Under the pieces are notes generated by a model. That model saw only the letters and a list, made by a program, of their open reading frames with translations. It had not been told where the DNA came from and did not search any database. Positions 16,701-25,549 of a stretch of 64,000 nt of DNA are shown in pieces (position 1 is the stretch's first letter; each line of letters begins with the position of its first letter). A program made the translations under genes and the position numbers. The DNA comes from Gemmatimonadota bacterium (GTDB lineage Bacteria > JAAXHH01), in contig VXRC01000032.1 of the NCBI GenBank assembly GCA_009838645.1, positions 50,989-114,988 of the forward strand. Direction: 5' to 3'.

Positions 16701-18241
16701 GCTTTATTCCCGCGATAACGTTTACGGATGCGAAGCACACGTCGCCAGGACACGATGACGGCGGTTGAAGAGAACAGGAAACCGGCGCTGCACAGCACGA
16801 TCACCACCGCATCCCAAACGGGGCGATTGTCGATGAGAAAGCGGAAATCCAGGCTGTGAAGGCCGTTGTAAAGCCAGCGTTTCGCGCGTCCTGTTTCGGT
16901 GAGTTGATTGATCAGTTCACCGGTGGTGAGATCGACATGGAACCAGGTTGCGTTGGCATCATCGAAGCGCACCCGTAACACGGGCAGTGGACGCCAGCGC
17001 TGGTGATGGGAGTAATAGTAGTGATCGTAATCCGTAAGCCGTTCGATGGAGACATTCCGGTGGCCTGCCATGACCCGCCTTATTTGTGCGAGGACGGATT
17101 TCTCGAGACTGCCCTGCTCCAGTGGAGTCAGCCAATGACGTTGACCATCGCCGGTGACGGCATAGGCATAGGGTGAGCCACCCAGCCATTGCCACACCAG
17201 TTCGCGCGTGTCTGTCGGGATATTCAGGCCTCGGCCGGGTGGCATTTCCAGGCTGTGACCGAGTGAGGCGTAGACAACCCCAGTCAGGATGTCGCGGCCA
17301 ACGGTGGCGCCGACGGTGGGCGTGTCTCTGTAGGCGGCGAGTCGATCGCTAAAAGGGATGTCATCGTCAAACACCCCCAAGGGGTTCATCGACAGGAGGC
17401 CGCTGAGCAGGAAGGTCGTCAGCGGTATCAGGAAAATCAACCCCAGCACATGGTGTAGTTTCAGCGTGCCCCGGTAGGGAGTCACATCTTTGCCGCGGTA
17501 ACGCCTGCGAAACCTCAATCGCAGAAAGCCGATCACCGCACCGGTGACCATGGACACCAGGCCGGCGAGTGAGAGCACAACGACTACCCAGTGCCAGACA
17601 GAGACATGCTGGCGAAGCTGCACCGGGTAGATCCAGTGCAGGTTCGCCCCCAGCCAGTTCCAGCCGCGCTCCAGCGCGTTAGTATCGCGTACCACTTCCC
17701 CGGTCACCGAAGAGACATACAGTTCAGTACCGGCCGGATCGTTCAATGCCACCGAGTGAAGCGGCCGATGAGGATGAAGGCTGCTGGACACGGACCACTG
17801 GTCCACGAGCAGGAGTGCCTTGTGCACCGGTTGTGTCGATGAGAGGCCGGTTGAGTGGGCATAAACTCGGCTTGCGTGAACGGCGTCTTCATCGTCTATC
17901 TCGCCGATCACACCGCCGGTATCGGCAAATAGACCATGGTGCGGTCCATCACCCGTTCGCATGAGCCAGGCGGGCCGTCCAAGCACGGAGGTAAGGCGCA
18001 GTTCCTCGATGGTCTGCGCAGGATTAAGGCGCTGCAACAGTTCGGCAGGTCCGACCCGCAGTTCATCCGGTTCGAGTTCCGGCAGTGCAGCAAGACGTTC
18101 CGCCCGCGTCAGTTGCGGAAAACCGACATACATCATCACCACGCCGGAGAAAAACCACATGGCCACGAGCAGACACATGGAGATCCCCAGCCAGCGGTGG
18201 CCGAGATAGAGCCAGCGGCGGAAATTGATGGTGCGCCTCAC
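16697..18241 (-). CDS. PepSY-domain inner-membrane protein
   Basis: A 514-aa PepSY-associated membrane protein. The N-terminal helix (GISMCLLVAMWFFSGVVMMY) is followed by a periplasmic segment, a second helix pair (WHWVVVVLSLAGLVSMVTG, and VLGLIFLIPLTTFLLSGLL), a large periplasmic part with PepSY-like strands, and a C-terminal helix (VIVLCSAGFLFSSTAVIV). Related proteins are implicated in transmembrane electron transfer and metal reduction. The start is GTG at 18241, overlapping the WD40 gene stop by GTGA; the longer open frame upstream is a shadow of that gene. Its position between WD40 and ferredoxin genes in a zinc cluster suggests a metal-related redox role (inference). Confidence 0.82.
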   Translation of the reverse strand: MRRTINFRRWLYLGHRWLGISMCLLVAMWFFSGVVMMYVGFPQLTRAERLAALPELEPDELRVGPAELLQRLNPAQTIEELRLTSVLGRPAWLMRTGDGPHHGLFADTGGVIGEIDDEDAVHASRVYAHSTGLSSTQPVHKALLLVDQWSVSSSLHPHRPLHSVALNDPAGTELYVSSVTGEVVRDTNALERGWNWLGANLHWIYPVQLRQHVSVWHWVVVVLSLAGLVSMVTGAVIGFLRLRFRRRYRGKDVTPYRGTLKLHHVLGLIFLIPLTTFLLSGLLSMNPLGVFDDDIPFSDRLAAYRDTPTVGATVGRDILTGVVYASLGHSLEMPPGRGLNIPTDTRELVWQWLGGSPYAYAVTGDGQRHWLTPLEQGSLEKSVLAQIRRVMAGHRNVSIERLTDYDHYYYSHHQRWRPLPVLRVRFDDANATWFHVDLTTGELINQLTETGRAKRWLYNGLHSLDFRFLIDNRPVWDAVVIVLCSAGFLFSSTAVIVSWRRVLRIRKRYRGNKA

Positions 18242-19284
18242 CAGTTCTTCACCCGCCAGACCGTCACGCCGCCCTGCGCATCGAGCGCGGCGAGGGCACC
18301 CCCATCCGGCCGCCAGTGCAATCCGGCGACGACATCCGCCACGTCCCCGGACCCGATCAGATCTCCTTCTCCATCTCGCTGCAGCGACCACGCGGCCACG
18401 GTCCCATCGCGGTCTCCCGATGCCAGGTGCATCGCGCCGGGAGCGAAGGAAAGCACGGTGATGAACTGACCATGATAGTCCAGGACGCCGGGCCGCGTGC
18501 CTTCGGGACCCTTGCCCTCGAAGCTCCAGACCGTAACCGCCTCCCCACCGCCGGTGGCCAGAAGGGTACCGGTGTCATCGAAAGCGAGGGCAGACGGTTT
18601 GCCCGGATATCCGGACATCATGGAGTCCTTTCCCGTGTCTCGACGCCAGAAGTGCACCGAGTTGTCCTGGCTACCGCAGGCCACGATGCCCCCGTCCGGG
18701 CTCAGTACCATCGACACCAGGGACCCCTGCCATTCCAGCTTCTGCCGTGGCTCGCCGGTGATCGCATCGAAGAACGTCACACGACCGTAACAGGCCGTCG
18801 CCAGCTCTGCCGCGCCGGACCAGGCGATCGCGCTGACAGTGCTCGGATGGGCGTCCGATCGCCAGACCTCCGTGCCGTCCACGGTATAAACGTATACGTG
18901 CCTGGAGCAGGATATCGCCAGCCACTGGCTGTCCGGTGACCACGCCACGTTTTCCACCCAACTGTTACCGACGTCGATAGCCCGGCTTACCTGACTATCG
19001 GAGGCAGACCAGATTATGACTCGACCGTCCTGCCCGGCCGTGGCGAAGGCGGTTCCGCCCGGATGGATCGCTGCCGCGAGCACGCCGCCCTCATGAACCT
19101 CGTGATGCGCCCACGCGGTCGCGCCGGACTTGCCTTCGAAGGCGTAGACGCTACCTGCGGTGTCACCGATCACCAGCGCCTCACCGCGCAGTATCCAGCC
19201 CCCGGCGATGGGGTAATCACCGACCGACGCAGACCAACCTCGGCGAATTACGCCGCCCGGGTTACCGTCGTTCAAACCAGACAT
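18238..19284 (-). CDS. WD40-repeat beta-propeller protein
   Basis: A 348-aa protein built almost entirely of WD40-type repeats, probably seven blades. Recognisable units include HPGGTAFATAGQDGRVIIW, SPDGGIVACGSQDNSVHFW and APGAMHLASGDRDGTVAAW. There is no signal peptide, so it is probably cytoplasmic and acts as a binding scaffold. The ATG at 19284 overlaps the stop of the upstream COG0523 GTPase gene by 13 bp, and its own stop overlaps the PepSY gene, so the three are tightly coupled. Its partner is unknown; the adjacent GTPase or PepSY protein are the obvious candidates. Confidence 0.85.
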   Translation of the reverse strand: MSGLNDGNPGGVIRRGWSASVGDYPIAGGWILRGEALVIGDTAGSVYAFEGKSGATAWAHHEVHEGGVLAAAIHPGGTAFATAGQDGRVIIWSASDSQVSRAIDVGNSWVENVAWSPDSQWLAISCSRHVYVYTVDGTEVWRSDAHPSTVSAIAWSGAAELATACYGRVTFFDAITGEPRQKLEWQGSLVSMVLSPDGGIVACGSQDNSVHFWRRDTGKDSMMSGYPGKPSALAFDDTGTLLATGGGEAVTVWSFEGKGPEGTRPGVLDYHGQFITVLSFAPGAMHLASGDRDGTVAAWSLQRDGEGDLIGSGDVADVVAGLHWRPDGGALAALDAQGGVTVWRVKNW

Positions 19285-20618
19285 GCATTGAACCCCTGTC
19301 GCATGTCCTGCTCATCGAGGTTGCGGCCGATAAAGACGAGTTGATTGTGGTGGGGATCATCCCCCCATTCTCGATCCGGCTGGCCGTCAAAGAGCATGTG
19401 AACTCCCTGGAAAACGAAGCGACGGGACTCGCCCGCGAGACTGATGAAGCCCTTCATTCGGAAGATGTCCACCCCGCGTTCCATGAGCAGTGTACTAAGC
19501 CACTTGTTGAGCCTGTCGGGATCGACGTCGCCCTCCCGCTCGATGGCGATCGAACCTACTTCGTCGTCGTGCTCATGCTGCGCGACCCAGGTGCGCTCGA
19601 CCTCCTGCGCGATGGTCACTCCGTCGGTGTTCCTCAGTTGGAGATCGAACTCTTCCGCGGTGTGCTGGGCGTAGAGGCCGACCCGCGCCTGCTTATCAAC
19701 CTCCAGGATGAACGACTTGCGCCCCGTTGAATCGAGTTGGAGGTTCACATGCTTACCAATCGGTATTTCTTCGCCCGGGCCAAGGTCCTCCGCAGGTTCG
19801 GCGTACCTTCGCACACACCACTCCGCGCCTTCGCGGAGGGCGGCGTCATCCGTGCCCTGGTCCGGCACGACGACGATCGACATGGCCGGATCGGGTCCAT
19901 CGGCCAGGCTGAGTTCGTACCTGCCGGTATCGAGCGAATAGACGCCGGACCATTCGAAGGGGTATTCGGGCTCGAGGAAAGTGGGACGACGCTCGAGCAC
20001 ATCGTCCAGGTCGAAGGCTTCGAGGTTGAGCACCGTGTCGACGGGAACCTCCGCCCGCTCGCTGCGCACGACTTTGGCCATTCGGTTCATTTCCCGGAGA
20101 CGGGTTTCGAGCCGGTCGAGTACCTCGTCGTCGACGAGGTCCGTCTTGTTGAGCACCAGGACGTCCGCGAAGGCGATTTGCTCGGTGCTTTCGTCGCTTC
20201 GACCCAGCTGTTGCTCGATGTGGGCGGCATCGACGAGCGTGACGATCCCGTCAAGGGCGTACTCGTCGCGAATCTCGTCGTCCATGAAGAAGGTCTGGGC
20301 CACCGGGCCGGGATCGGCGAGCCCCGTGGTCTCCACCAGCACATAGTCGAACTTGTCGCGGCGCTTCATGAGATTGCTGAGCACGCGGATAAGATCACCG
20401 CGCACCGTGCAGCAGATGCAACCGTTCGACATCTCGAAGATCTCTTCGTCCGCGTCGATGACGAGGGCCTGGTCGATGCCGACCTCCCCGTATTCGTTCT
20501 CGATCACGGCGATGCGCTTGCCGTGCTCCTCGGTCAGGATCCGGTTGAGCAGGGTCGTCTTCCCGGAGCCGAGGAAGCCGGTGAGGATGGAAACAGGTAC
20601 TTTTTGCGGCGAGATCAT
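19272..20618 (-). CDS. COG0523 (CobW/ZNG1-like) metallochaperone GTPase, copy 1
   Basis: A 448-aa G3E GTPase. Walker A is GFLGSGKTT at residues 14-22, and the metal-binding CxCC motif is C67-I-C69-C70. The guanine-specificity motif NKTD is present. The C-terminal CobW_C domain contains the acidic/histidine stretch AQHEHDDEV and ends with DDPHHNQLVFIGRN. COG0523 proteins deliver metals to client enzymes, and those next to Zur genes are linked to zinc starvation. Here it lies downstream of Zur/Znu genes, which supports a zinc role rather than cobalamin. The protein is longer than a minimal COG0523 GTPase. Confidence 0.87.
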   Translation of the reverse strand: MISPQKVPVSILTGFLGSGKTTLLNRILTEEHGKRIAVIENEYGEVGIDQALVIDADEEIFEMSNGCICCTVRGDLIRVLSNLMKRRDKFDYVLVETTGLADPGPVAQTFFMDDEIRDEYALDGIVTLVDAAHIEQQLGRSDESTEQIAFADVLVLNKTDLVDDEVLDRLETRLREMNRMAKVVRSERAEVPVDTVLNLEAFDLDDVLERRPTFLEPEYPFEWSGVYSLDTGRYELSLADGPDPAMSIVVVPDQGTDDAALREGAEWCVRRYAEPAEDLGPGEEIPIGKHVNLQLDSTGRKSFILEVDKQARVGLYAQHTAEEFDLQLRNTDGVTIAQEVERTWVAQHEHDDEVGSIAIEREGDVDPDRLNKWLSTLLMERGVDIFRMKGFISLAGESRRFVFQGVHMLFDGQPDREWGDDPHHNQLVFIGRNLDEQDMRQGFNACLV

Positions 20619-20630
20619 CTGGTTTCTCCT

Positions 20631-20936
20631 TTAAGGGTTTGCTGGGTATTCGAGGACGGTCGTCGGGGCGTCAAAGCCCCACACCTTGCAGACCTGGACC
20701 AGGTCTTCGGCGTCAACGGATTCAATGGACTTGTGCAGCTTGCACTGAAGCTGTGGCGCATCGGGCCGAAGCAGTCCGATCACGGTTTCGACAGGCGCGC
20801 AACCTTCTTCGAGACAAGCCAGTTCGGTGACCGTGACCGTCATGTCATCGGAAAGGCTCAGTGCTTCGCGCAATGCCTCTTTGATGTTTCGGACCCGTTC
20901 GCGGTCCGGGCGACGGGGTGACGTGTTGATCAACAT
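20631..20936 (-). CDS. Conserved small protein between two COG0523 GTPase genes (unknown function)
   Basis: A 101-aa soluble protein that I cannot assign. The visible core is TELACLEEGCAPVETVIGLL, with two cysteines in a CLEEGC arrangement; two more cysteines lie in LQCKLHK and VQVCKVWGF. It has a charged N-terminus and no membrane segment. It sits 12 bp upstream of one COG0523 GTPase gene and 40 bp downstream of the other, on the same strand, so it belongs to the metal-handling operon. It could be a client or metal-binding adaptor of these GTPases (inference). A ribosome-binding site (GGAGA) precedes the ATG at 20936. Confidence 0.72.
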   Translation of the reverse strand: MLINTSPRRPDRERVRNIKEALREALSLSDDMTVTVTELACLEEGCAPVETVIGLLRPDAPQLQCKLHKSIESVDAEDLVQVCKVWGFDAPTTVLEYPANP

Positions 20937-20976
20937 GTGCTCTCCTTTTCCTGCGACAGGGGTGAGGCCGTTACGG

Positions 20977-22197
20977 TCATGCGGACTCCTCGGTCATCTG
21001 AAGTTCCGGAAAGGGGTTCCGGGCCTCTGCCCAGGTTTTGCTGTCGGCGGCGGCGAGGTCCTCTTCGAGCAGGCACGCGTCGAGGCGAGCGCGTATCGCC
21101 GCTTCGTGCATCTGCTGACCGATGAAAACGAGCTGCTGCGCGCGGTCGCCGAAGCGGGCATGCCAACCTGGCTGCCGGTCGGGTCGCTGATCCTCCGGGT
21201 GCCCCCAGTGTTCGCGTGGTACGGCCGCCCACCACATCCCGAGGGGCTTCACGCTGCTGATGCCCCCGGCCTGCGCCCATTCGTAGGCGACCCGGTGGTC
21301 CGCGGCGACCCAGAAGAAGCCCTTCGAGCGGAGCACGCCGGACCAGTTCCCGTCGTCGTGCAGGAACGCCCACAGCTTCTCGGCGTCGAAGGGCTGCGAC
21401 GTCCGATAGGTGAAGCTCGAGATCCCGTACTCCTCGGTCTCCGGCGTGTGCTCACCCTGAAGCTCTCGAATCCAGCCGGCGGAGTGCGCCGCCTTCTCGT
21501 AGTCAAACAGGCCCGTGTCGAGCACGCATTCGAGCGGGACCTGTCCGCGCGTCGCCATGAGGACCTTCGCGCCGGGGTTGAACGCTTTCACGATGGCCTC
21601 GACCTCGAGAGCCTGATCGTTGCTCACGAGATCGAGCTTGTTGAGCACGATGACGTCGGCGAACTCGATCTGGTCGATGAGCAGGTCGGTCACCGTCCGG
21701 TGATCTTCTTCGCCCAGCGACTCACCGCGGTCTTGGAGCGCTTCGGCGGCGTTGTAGTCCCGCAGGAAGCTCGCCGCGTCCACGACCGTGACCATCGTGT
21801 CGAGGCGCGAAACCTGACCCAGGCTCACGCCGTTCTCGTCCTCGAAGGTGAAGGTCTGCGCGACCGGAATGGGCTCTGAGATCCCGGTCGACTCGATGAG
21901 CAGGTAATCGAAGCGTCTTTCCTGCGCGAGTCGTGAGACCTCGGCGAGCAGGTCGTCCCGCAGCGTGCAGCAGATGCAGCCGTTCGTCATCTCGACCAGC
22001 TTCTCCTCGGTCCGTGAGAGTTCCGCACCACCGCGCTCAACAAGCGCCGCGTCGATGTTGACCTCACTCATGTCGTTGACGATGACCGCGACGCGCATGC
22101 CCTCGCGGTTATTGAGCACGTTGTTGAGCAGTGAGGTCTTGCCGGCGCCGAGAAAGCCGGACAGGACCGTAACGGGCAGTCTCTCTGACTGGGGCAT
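20977..22197 (-). CDS. COG0523 (CobW/YeiR/ZigA-like) metallochaperone GTPase, copy 2
   Basis: A second G3E GTPase of 406 aa. Walker A is GFLGAGKTS at residues 14-22, the CxCC motif is C74-I-C76-C77, and the guanine motif NKLD is present. The C-terminal domain has the family pattern ([25 protein letters not shown], cut here to its features: a KGFFW motif and FIGQQMHE). It is only distantly similar to copy 1, so the two probably serve different clients. I chose the ATG at 22197 because AAAGGA precedes it; the frame is open 18 codons further. It heads the second transcription unit of the zinc region, after a 111-bp gap from zur. Confidence 0.87.
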   Translation of the reverse strand: MPQSERLPVTVLSGFLGAGKTSLLNNVLNNREGMRVAVIVNDMSEVNIDAALVERGGAELSRTEEKLVEMTNGCICCTLRDDLLAEVSRLAQERRFDYLLIESTGISEPIPVAQTFTFEDENGVSLGQVSRLDTMVTVVDAASFLRDYNAAEALQDRGESLGEEDHRTVTDLLIDQIEFADVIVLNKLDLVSNDQALEVEAIVKAFNPGAKVLMATRGQVPLECVLDTGLFDYEKAAHSAGWIRELQGEHTPETEEYGISSFTYRTSQPFDAEKLWAFLHDDGNWSGVLRSKGFFWVAADHRVAYEWAQAGGISSVKPLGMWWAAVPREHWGHPEDQRPDRQPGWHARFGDRAQQLVFIGQQMHEAAIRARLDACLLEEDLAAADSKTWAEARNPFPELQMTEESA

Positions 22198-22239
22198 TGA
22201 TGATCCTTTACTCATGGGGTGGCCACATTGCCGGGCGGC

Positions 22240-22250
22240 TGTTGATAACA
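22240..22250. promoter_or_regulatory. Possible Fur/Zur-family operator upstream of the COG0523 operon
   Basis: The 11-bp palindrome TGTT-GAT-AACA lies 43 bp upstream of the GTPase start in the gap after zur. It resembles half of the dyad found upstream of the znu unit, but it is short and could be chance. Confidence 0.3.
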
Positions 22251-22308
22251 AATGCCTTTCGCGTCAAGTTCATCTAGTTCAGTCGTGTGTATTTGATGGG
22301 GATGCGTC

Positions 22309-22770
22309 TCAGGCAGGATCGTCTTTCTCCGAACTGCACTGCGCACAGGTGCCGAGCAGTTCGACGACCGGCCGCCTGGTACGGAATCCTATCTCGTTGC
22401 CCGCCGCTTTCAGGCTCAAGGCCACGCTGGGATCTTCAACCTCGGCTACTTCGCCGCAGTCGTCGCAGATCAGGAACTGGCTGGCATGCGGATGATCCGG
22501 ATGTGCGCAGCCCACATAGGCGTTCAGGCTTTCGAGCTTGTGCACCAGACCCTGCTCGAGCAGGAAGTTCAGCGCCCGGTAGACCGTCGGTGGCGCGGGA
22601 TTCCGGACTACGCCGCGCATGCGCTCCAATAGGTCGTAAGCACTGAGCGGTTTTTCGGCTACGCACAGCAGTTGAAGCGCGGCCTTGCGTTGTTCGGTCA
22701 GCCGCGCGCCGCGCTCATGGCACAGAGCCTCGGCTCGTTCCAGTACCTGGGAAAGCGCTTTGTTATTCAC
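22309..22770 (-). CDS. zur: Zinc uptake regulator Zur (Fur family)
   Basis: A Fur-family repressor of 153 aa. The N-terminal winged helix (LTEQRKAALQLL, PTVYRALNFLLEQGLVHK) is followed by a metal-binding dimerisation domain with the structural zinc cysteines CDDC and the C-terminal CAQC, and the HPHASQF segment. The cysteine pairs and the gene neighbours (znuABC, two COG0523 GTPases) point to Zur rather than Fur. I chose the GTG at 22770 because AAGGAGA precedes it. A TTG at 22791 is in frame and would overlap znuA by a few bases. It is probably autoregulated within the znu unit. Confidence 0.88.
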   Translation of the reverse strand: MNNKALSQVLERAEALCHERGARLTEQRKAALQLLCVAEKPLSAYDLLERMRGVVRNPAPPTVYRALNFLLEQGLVHKLESLNAYVGCAHPDHPHASQFLICDDCGEVAEVEDPSVALSLKAAGNEIGFRTRRPVVELLGTCAQCSSEKDDPA

Positions 22771-22787
22771 AGGTCTCTCCTTCCCGA

Positions 22788-23720
22788 TCAATCGCCCAAG
22801 GCGGCGACCAGTGTTCGGATGTTGTGCAACATCATGCCAAGGTGAGTATCAGCCGGCCCACCCGCCTTCGACAGCGCGTCGGAATAGAGCGTGCCGCCGA
22901 TCTGTGCTCCGGTTTCCCGGACGATCTGGTCGAGCAGGCGCCGGTCGGAGATGTTGTCGATGAAGACGGCCGAGATCTTTTCCCTGTTGATCTGACGTAT
23001 CAGCCTGGCCACGTCGCCGGCGGACGGCTCCGCTTCGGTGCTGAAACCGACCGGGGCATGGAACTCGATGCCGAAGTCTGCCGACAGATAACCGAATGCG
23101 TCGTGGGAGGTGACCACCATGCGCCGTTCGGCCGGCAGCGAATCGATCGTTGCGCGAACCTGTGCCTCGACCGCGTCGATCTCATCCATGTACCGCGTCG
23201 TGTTGCGGTGATAGATTTCGGCCCCCGCCGGGTCGACCGCGGCCAATCCACCGGCGATGTTGCGGACATAGATCCGGGCGTTGTCCAGGCTCTGCCACGC
23301 ATGGGGATCGATCTCGCGGTGGCCGCTTTCCCCTACCCAGAGGGGCTTGACGCCGTCGGTCGCCGTCACCACCCGTCCCTTGTACCCGGATGCCTTCGTC
23401 AGGCGGTCTATCCAGCCCTCAAAACCCAGTCCATTGACGACCAGCAACCTGGCTTCGGCGACGGTCCGGGCGTCCGCCGGGGTCGGCTGATAAACGTGCG
23501 CGTCTTCGCCGGGACCGACGAGGGTGGTAACGTGCACCCGGTCACCGCCTATCTGCCGGACCATATCACCCAGGATGCTGAACGACGCGACCACGTCGAT
23601 GGAGGTGTCGGCCCGAGCGGTACCCGCCCCTGACAAGGCGATCAAACAGGCGGCGAAGACAAAAGAGCGGATAGATCGAATAATCAACTTGGCCATATCC
23701 TGGTTCATACCTGGCATCAT
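22788..23720 (-). CDS. znuA: Zinc/manganese ABC transporter substrate-binding protein (ZnuA-type)
   Basis: A periplasmic cluster A-I solute-binding protein of 310 aa. The signal peptide includes FVFAACLIALSGAGTARA. Metal ligands are visible as EDAHVYQP, DPHAWQ, SHDAFGY and the C-terminal TLYSDAL aspartate. The histidine-rich loop of classical ZnuA is missing; the equivalent region (WVGESGHREIDPH) is short. Metal choice is therefore inferred from the zur gene directly downstream rather than from the protein. It overlaps znuB by 4 bp. The exact start is uncertain, since several ATG codons occur in the first nine residues. Confidence 0.88.
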   Translation of the reverse strand: MMPGMNQDMAKLIIRSIRSFVFAACLIALSGAGTARADTSIDVVASFSILGDMVRQIGGDRVHVTTLVGPGEDAHVYQPTPADARTVAEARLLVVNGLGFEGWIDRLTKASGYKGRVVTATDGVKPLWVGESGHREIDPHAWQSLDNARIYVRNIAGGLAAVDPAGAEIYHRNTTRYMDEIDAVEAQVRATIDSLPAERRMVVTSHDAFGYLSADFGIEFHAPVGFSTEAEPSAGDVARLIRQINREKISAVFIDNISDRRLLDQIVRETGAQIGGTLYSDALSKAGGPADTHLGMMLHNIRTLVAALGD

Positions 23721-24583
23721 GCTTCCAGATGACGGCGTGGCCTGAGGTGCGTCATGATTACGCCGTCAGGTCCGAAGGACAGTGAGAACAGATAGAACGC
23801 TCCCGCTGTCAGGATGATGGCTGGGCCGGAAGGCAGACTGGCGTGATAGGACAACAACAGGCCGACATACCCGCCCAGAAAGGCCGCAAGCACACCGATG
23901 ACCACCAGGGGCGTGAGATCACGCGTCCAGAACCGGGCGGCGGCGGCGGGTAGGATCATGATCCCAACCGCCATCAGGGTCCCCAGCGCATGAAATCCGC
24001 CCACCAGATTGAGGACCGCCAGCACGAGAAAGCTGTAGTGGCCCACCGGACTCAGGGGACTCACCGATCGGAGAAAGCCCGGGTCGAAACACTCCATTAC
24101 CAATGGCCGGTAGAGGACAGCGAGCCCTAACAGGGTGACCGTGGCGATGCCCGCGACCAGGTAAATGGCCGCATCGTTCAAAGCGAGCACCGTACCGAAC
24201 AGGATGTGCAGCAGGTCGACGTTGCTGCCACGCGTCGAGACGATGACGACCCCGACGGCGAGGGAAATCAGATAGAAGGCAGCCAGGCTGGAATCCTCGC
24301 GGGCCACGGTGGTGCGGGCCACCAGTCCGGAGAGCATGGCCACGGTCACCCCCGCGATCACCCCGCCGAGGGTCATGGCGCCGAGCGACAGCCCCGCCAC
24401 GAGGTATCCGAGGGCCGCACCGGGAAGAATGGCATGGGCCATGGCATCCCCGGTCAGACTCATCCGCCGCAGGGTCAGGAACACCCCGATGGGGGTCGCC
24501 CCAAGAGAGAGGGCAAGGCAACCGACCAGGGCCCGGCGCATGAAGCCGAATTCGACGAAGGGGGCGATGACGGCATCGTACAT
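23717..24583 (-). CDS. znuB: Zinc ABC transporter permease (ZnuB-type)
   Basis: An inner-membrane permease of 288 aa with eight or nine hydrophobic helices, of the ABC-3 family. The conserved loop GDAMAHAILPGAALGYL near residue 45-60 and the helix MAVGIMILPAAAARFW are typical. It forms the channel for the metal delivered by ZnuA and works with ZnuC. The ATG at 24583 lies 49 bp downstream of znuC, and the stop overlaps the znuA start, which indicates coupled expression. Confidence 0.9.
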   Translation of the reverse strand: MYDAVIAPFVEFGFMRRALVGCLALSLGATPIGVFLTLRRMSLTGDAMAHAILPGAALGYLVAGLSLGAMTLGGVIAGVTVAMLSGLVARTTVAREDSSLAAFYLISLAVGVVIVSTRGSNVDLLHILFGTVLALNDAAIYLVAGIATVTLLGLAVLYRPLVMECFDPGFLRSVSPLSPVGHYSFLVLAVLNLVGGFHALGTLMAVGIMILPAAAARFWTRDLTPLVVIGVLAAFLGGYVGLLLSYHASLPSGPAIILTAGAFYLFSLSFGPDGVIMTHLRPRRHLEA

Positions 24584-24632
24584 TATACGCCCTCCACCGG
24601 AAGGTCCACCGGACGGGAAGGAACCCGGGCGA

Positions 24633-25370
24633 TCATCTTACGCATAGGACCGCTCCGTCGTCAAAGGCCTCGGTAAGCCGGCGCGCGTGATCGAGATTCG
24701 CCGGTGAAAGGACGTCCTCCGTCGGTCCGGCGGCGATCTGCTCGCGGGCCAGGAGAAGGGTTTCCGGGAACTCCGACCGGACCTGATCCAGGTCGTGCAG
24801 TACGGCGACCACCGTCCGCCGCTCCCGGTGCCAGCGGCGAATGAGCCCCTTGAGATCCCGCACCGTCGCCGAATCGATGGCCGTGAACGGCTCGTCCAGA
24901 AGAATCAGCCGAGCGTCCTGGAGGAGCAGGCGGGCGAACAGTGCACGTTGCATTTGCCCCCCGGAGAGCGTGCCGATGGGGCGCCGCTCGAAACCACCCA
25001 GCCCCACGGTATCCAGGGCCTCGCCAACCATCCGGTCGCCTTCCCGTCCGAATCGACGGGAAGCTCCTCTTTGCCTCCACAGCCCAATGGCCACCACGTC
25101 GAAGACCGAGATCGGAAAGCTCCAGTCGATTTCGGCTTGTTGAGGGAGGTACGCGATTTCCGAGGGGTCGATCCCCGTCAACCTGATTGCGCCGCCAAGT
25201 GGCACGAGGCTGCCGATGGTCCCTTTGAGTAGCGTCGATTTTCCGGCGCCGTTCGGTCCCACCACGGCGACGAGGGACCCGGCACGGATGGCGTAATCGA
25301 GATGATGGACCGCGGGATGGCGGTCGTATCCGAGGGTCAGATTTTCAAAACGCAAGATCGTGCTGTCCAT
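24633..25370 (-). CDS. znuC: Zinc ABC transporter ATP-binding protein (ZnuC-type)
   Basis: An ABC ATPase of 245 aa. Walker A is GPNGAGKST, the signature is LSGGQMQRALFAR, Walker B is LILLDEPFTAID, and the switch histidine is in AVLHDLDQV. The closest family is the zinc/manganese importer group, in line with the adjacent permease and binding protein. The start is not certain: ATG codons at 25370 and 25382 and a GTG at 25409 are in frame, and none has a clear ribosome-binding site. I chose 25370 because the fold begins at STILRFENLTLGY. Confidence 0.88.
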   Translation of the reverse strand: MDSTILRFENLTLGYDRHPAVHHLDYAIRAGSLVAVVGPNGAGKSTLLKGTIGSLVPLGGAIRLTGIDPSEIAYLPQQAEIDWSFPISVFDVVAIGLWRQRGASRRFGREGDRMVGEALDTVGLGGFERRPIGTLSGGQMQRALFARLLLQDARLILLDEPFTAIDSATVRDLKGLIRRWHRERRTVVAVLHDLDQVRSEFPETLLLAREQIAAGPTEDVLSPANLDHARRLTEAFDDGAVLCVR

Positions 25371-25549
25371 TGGCGCAATCATATCAGGGCCCAGGCGACT
25401 GCCAACCACAACAGTCCGGCGGCGACGCCGGCCAGCGCAAGGCGCGCTCCAATGCCGGCCCGAAGAGGTGAAAATCCAGCTTTGTTCAGTTGTTGCAACA
25501 TGACCATTTGTAGACTATTTGTGCGGAAGATAGAGTTGATTTCCGTCCT

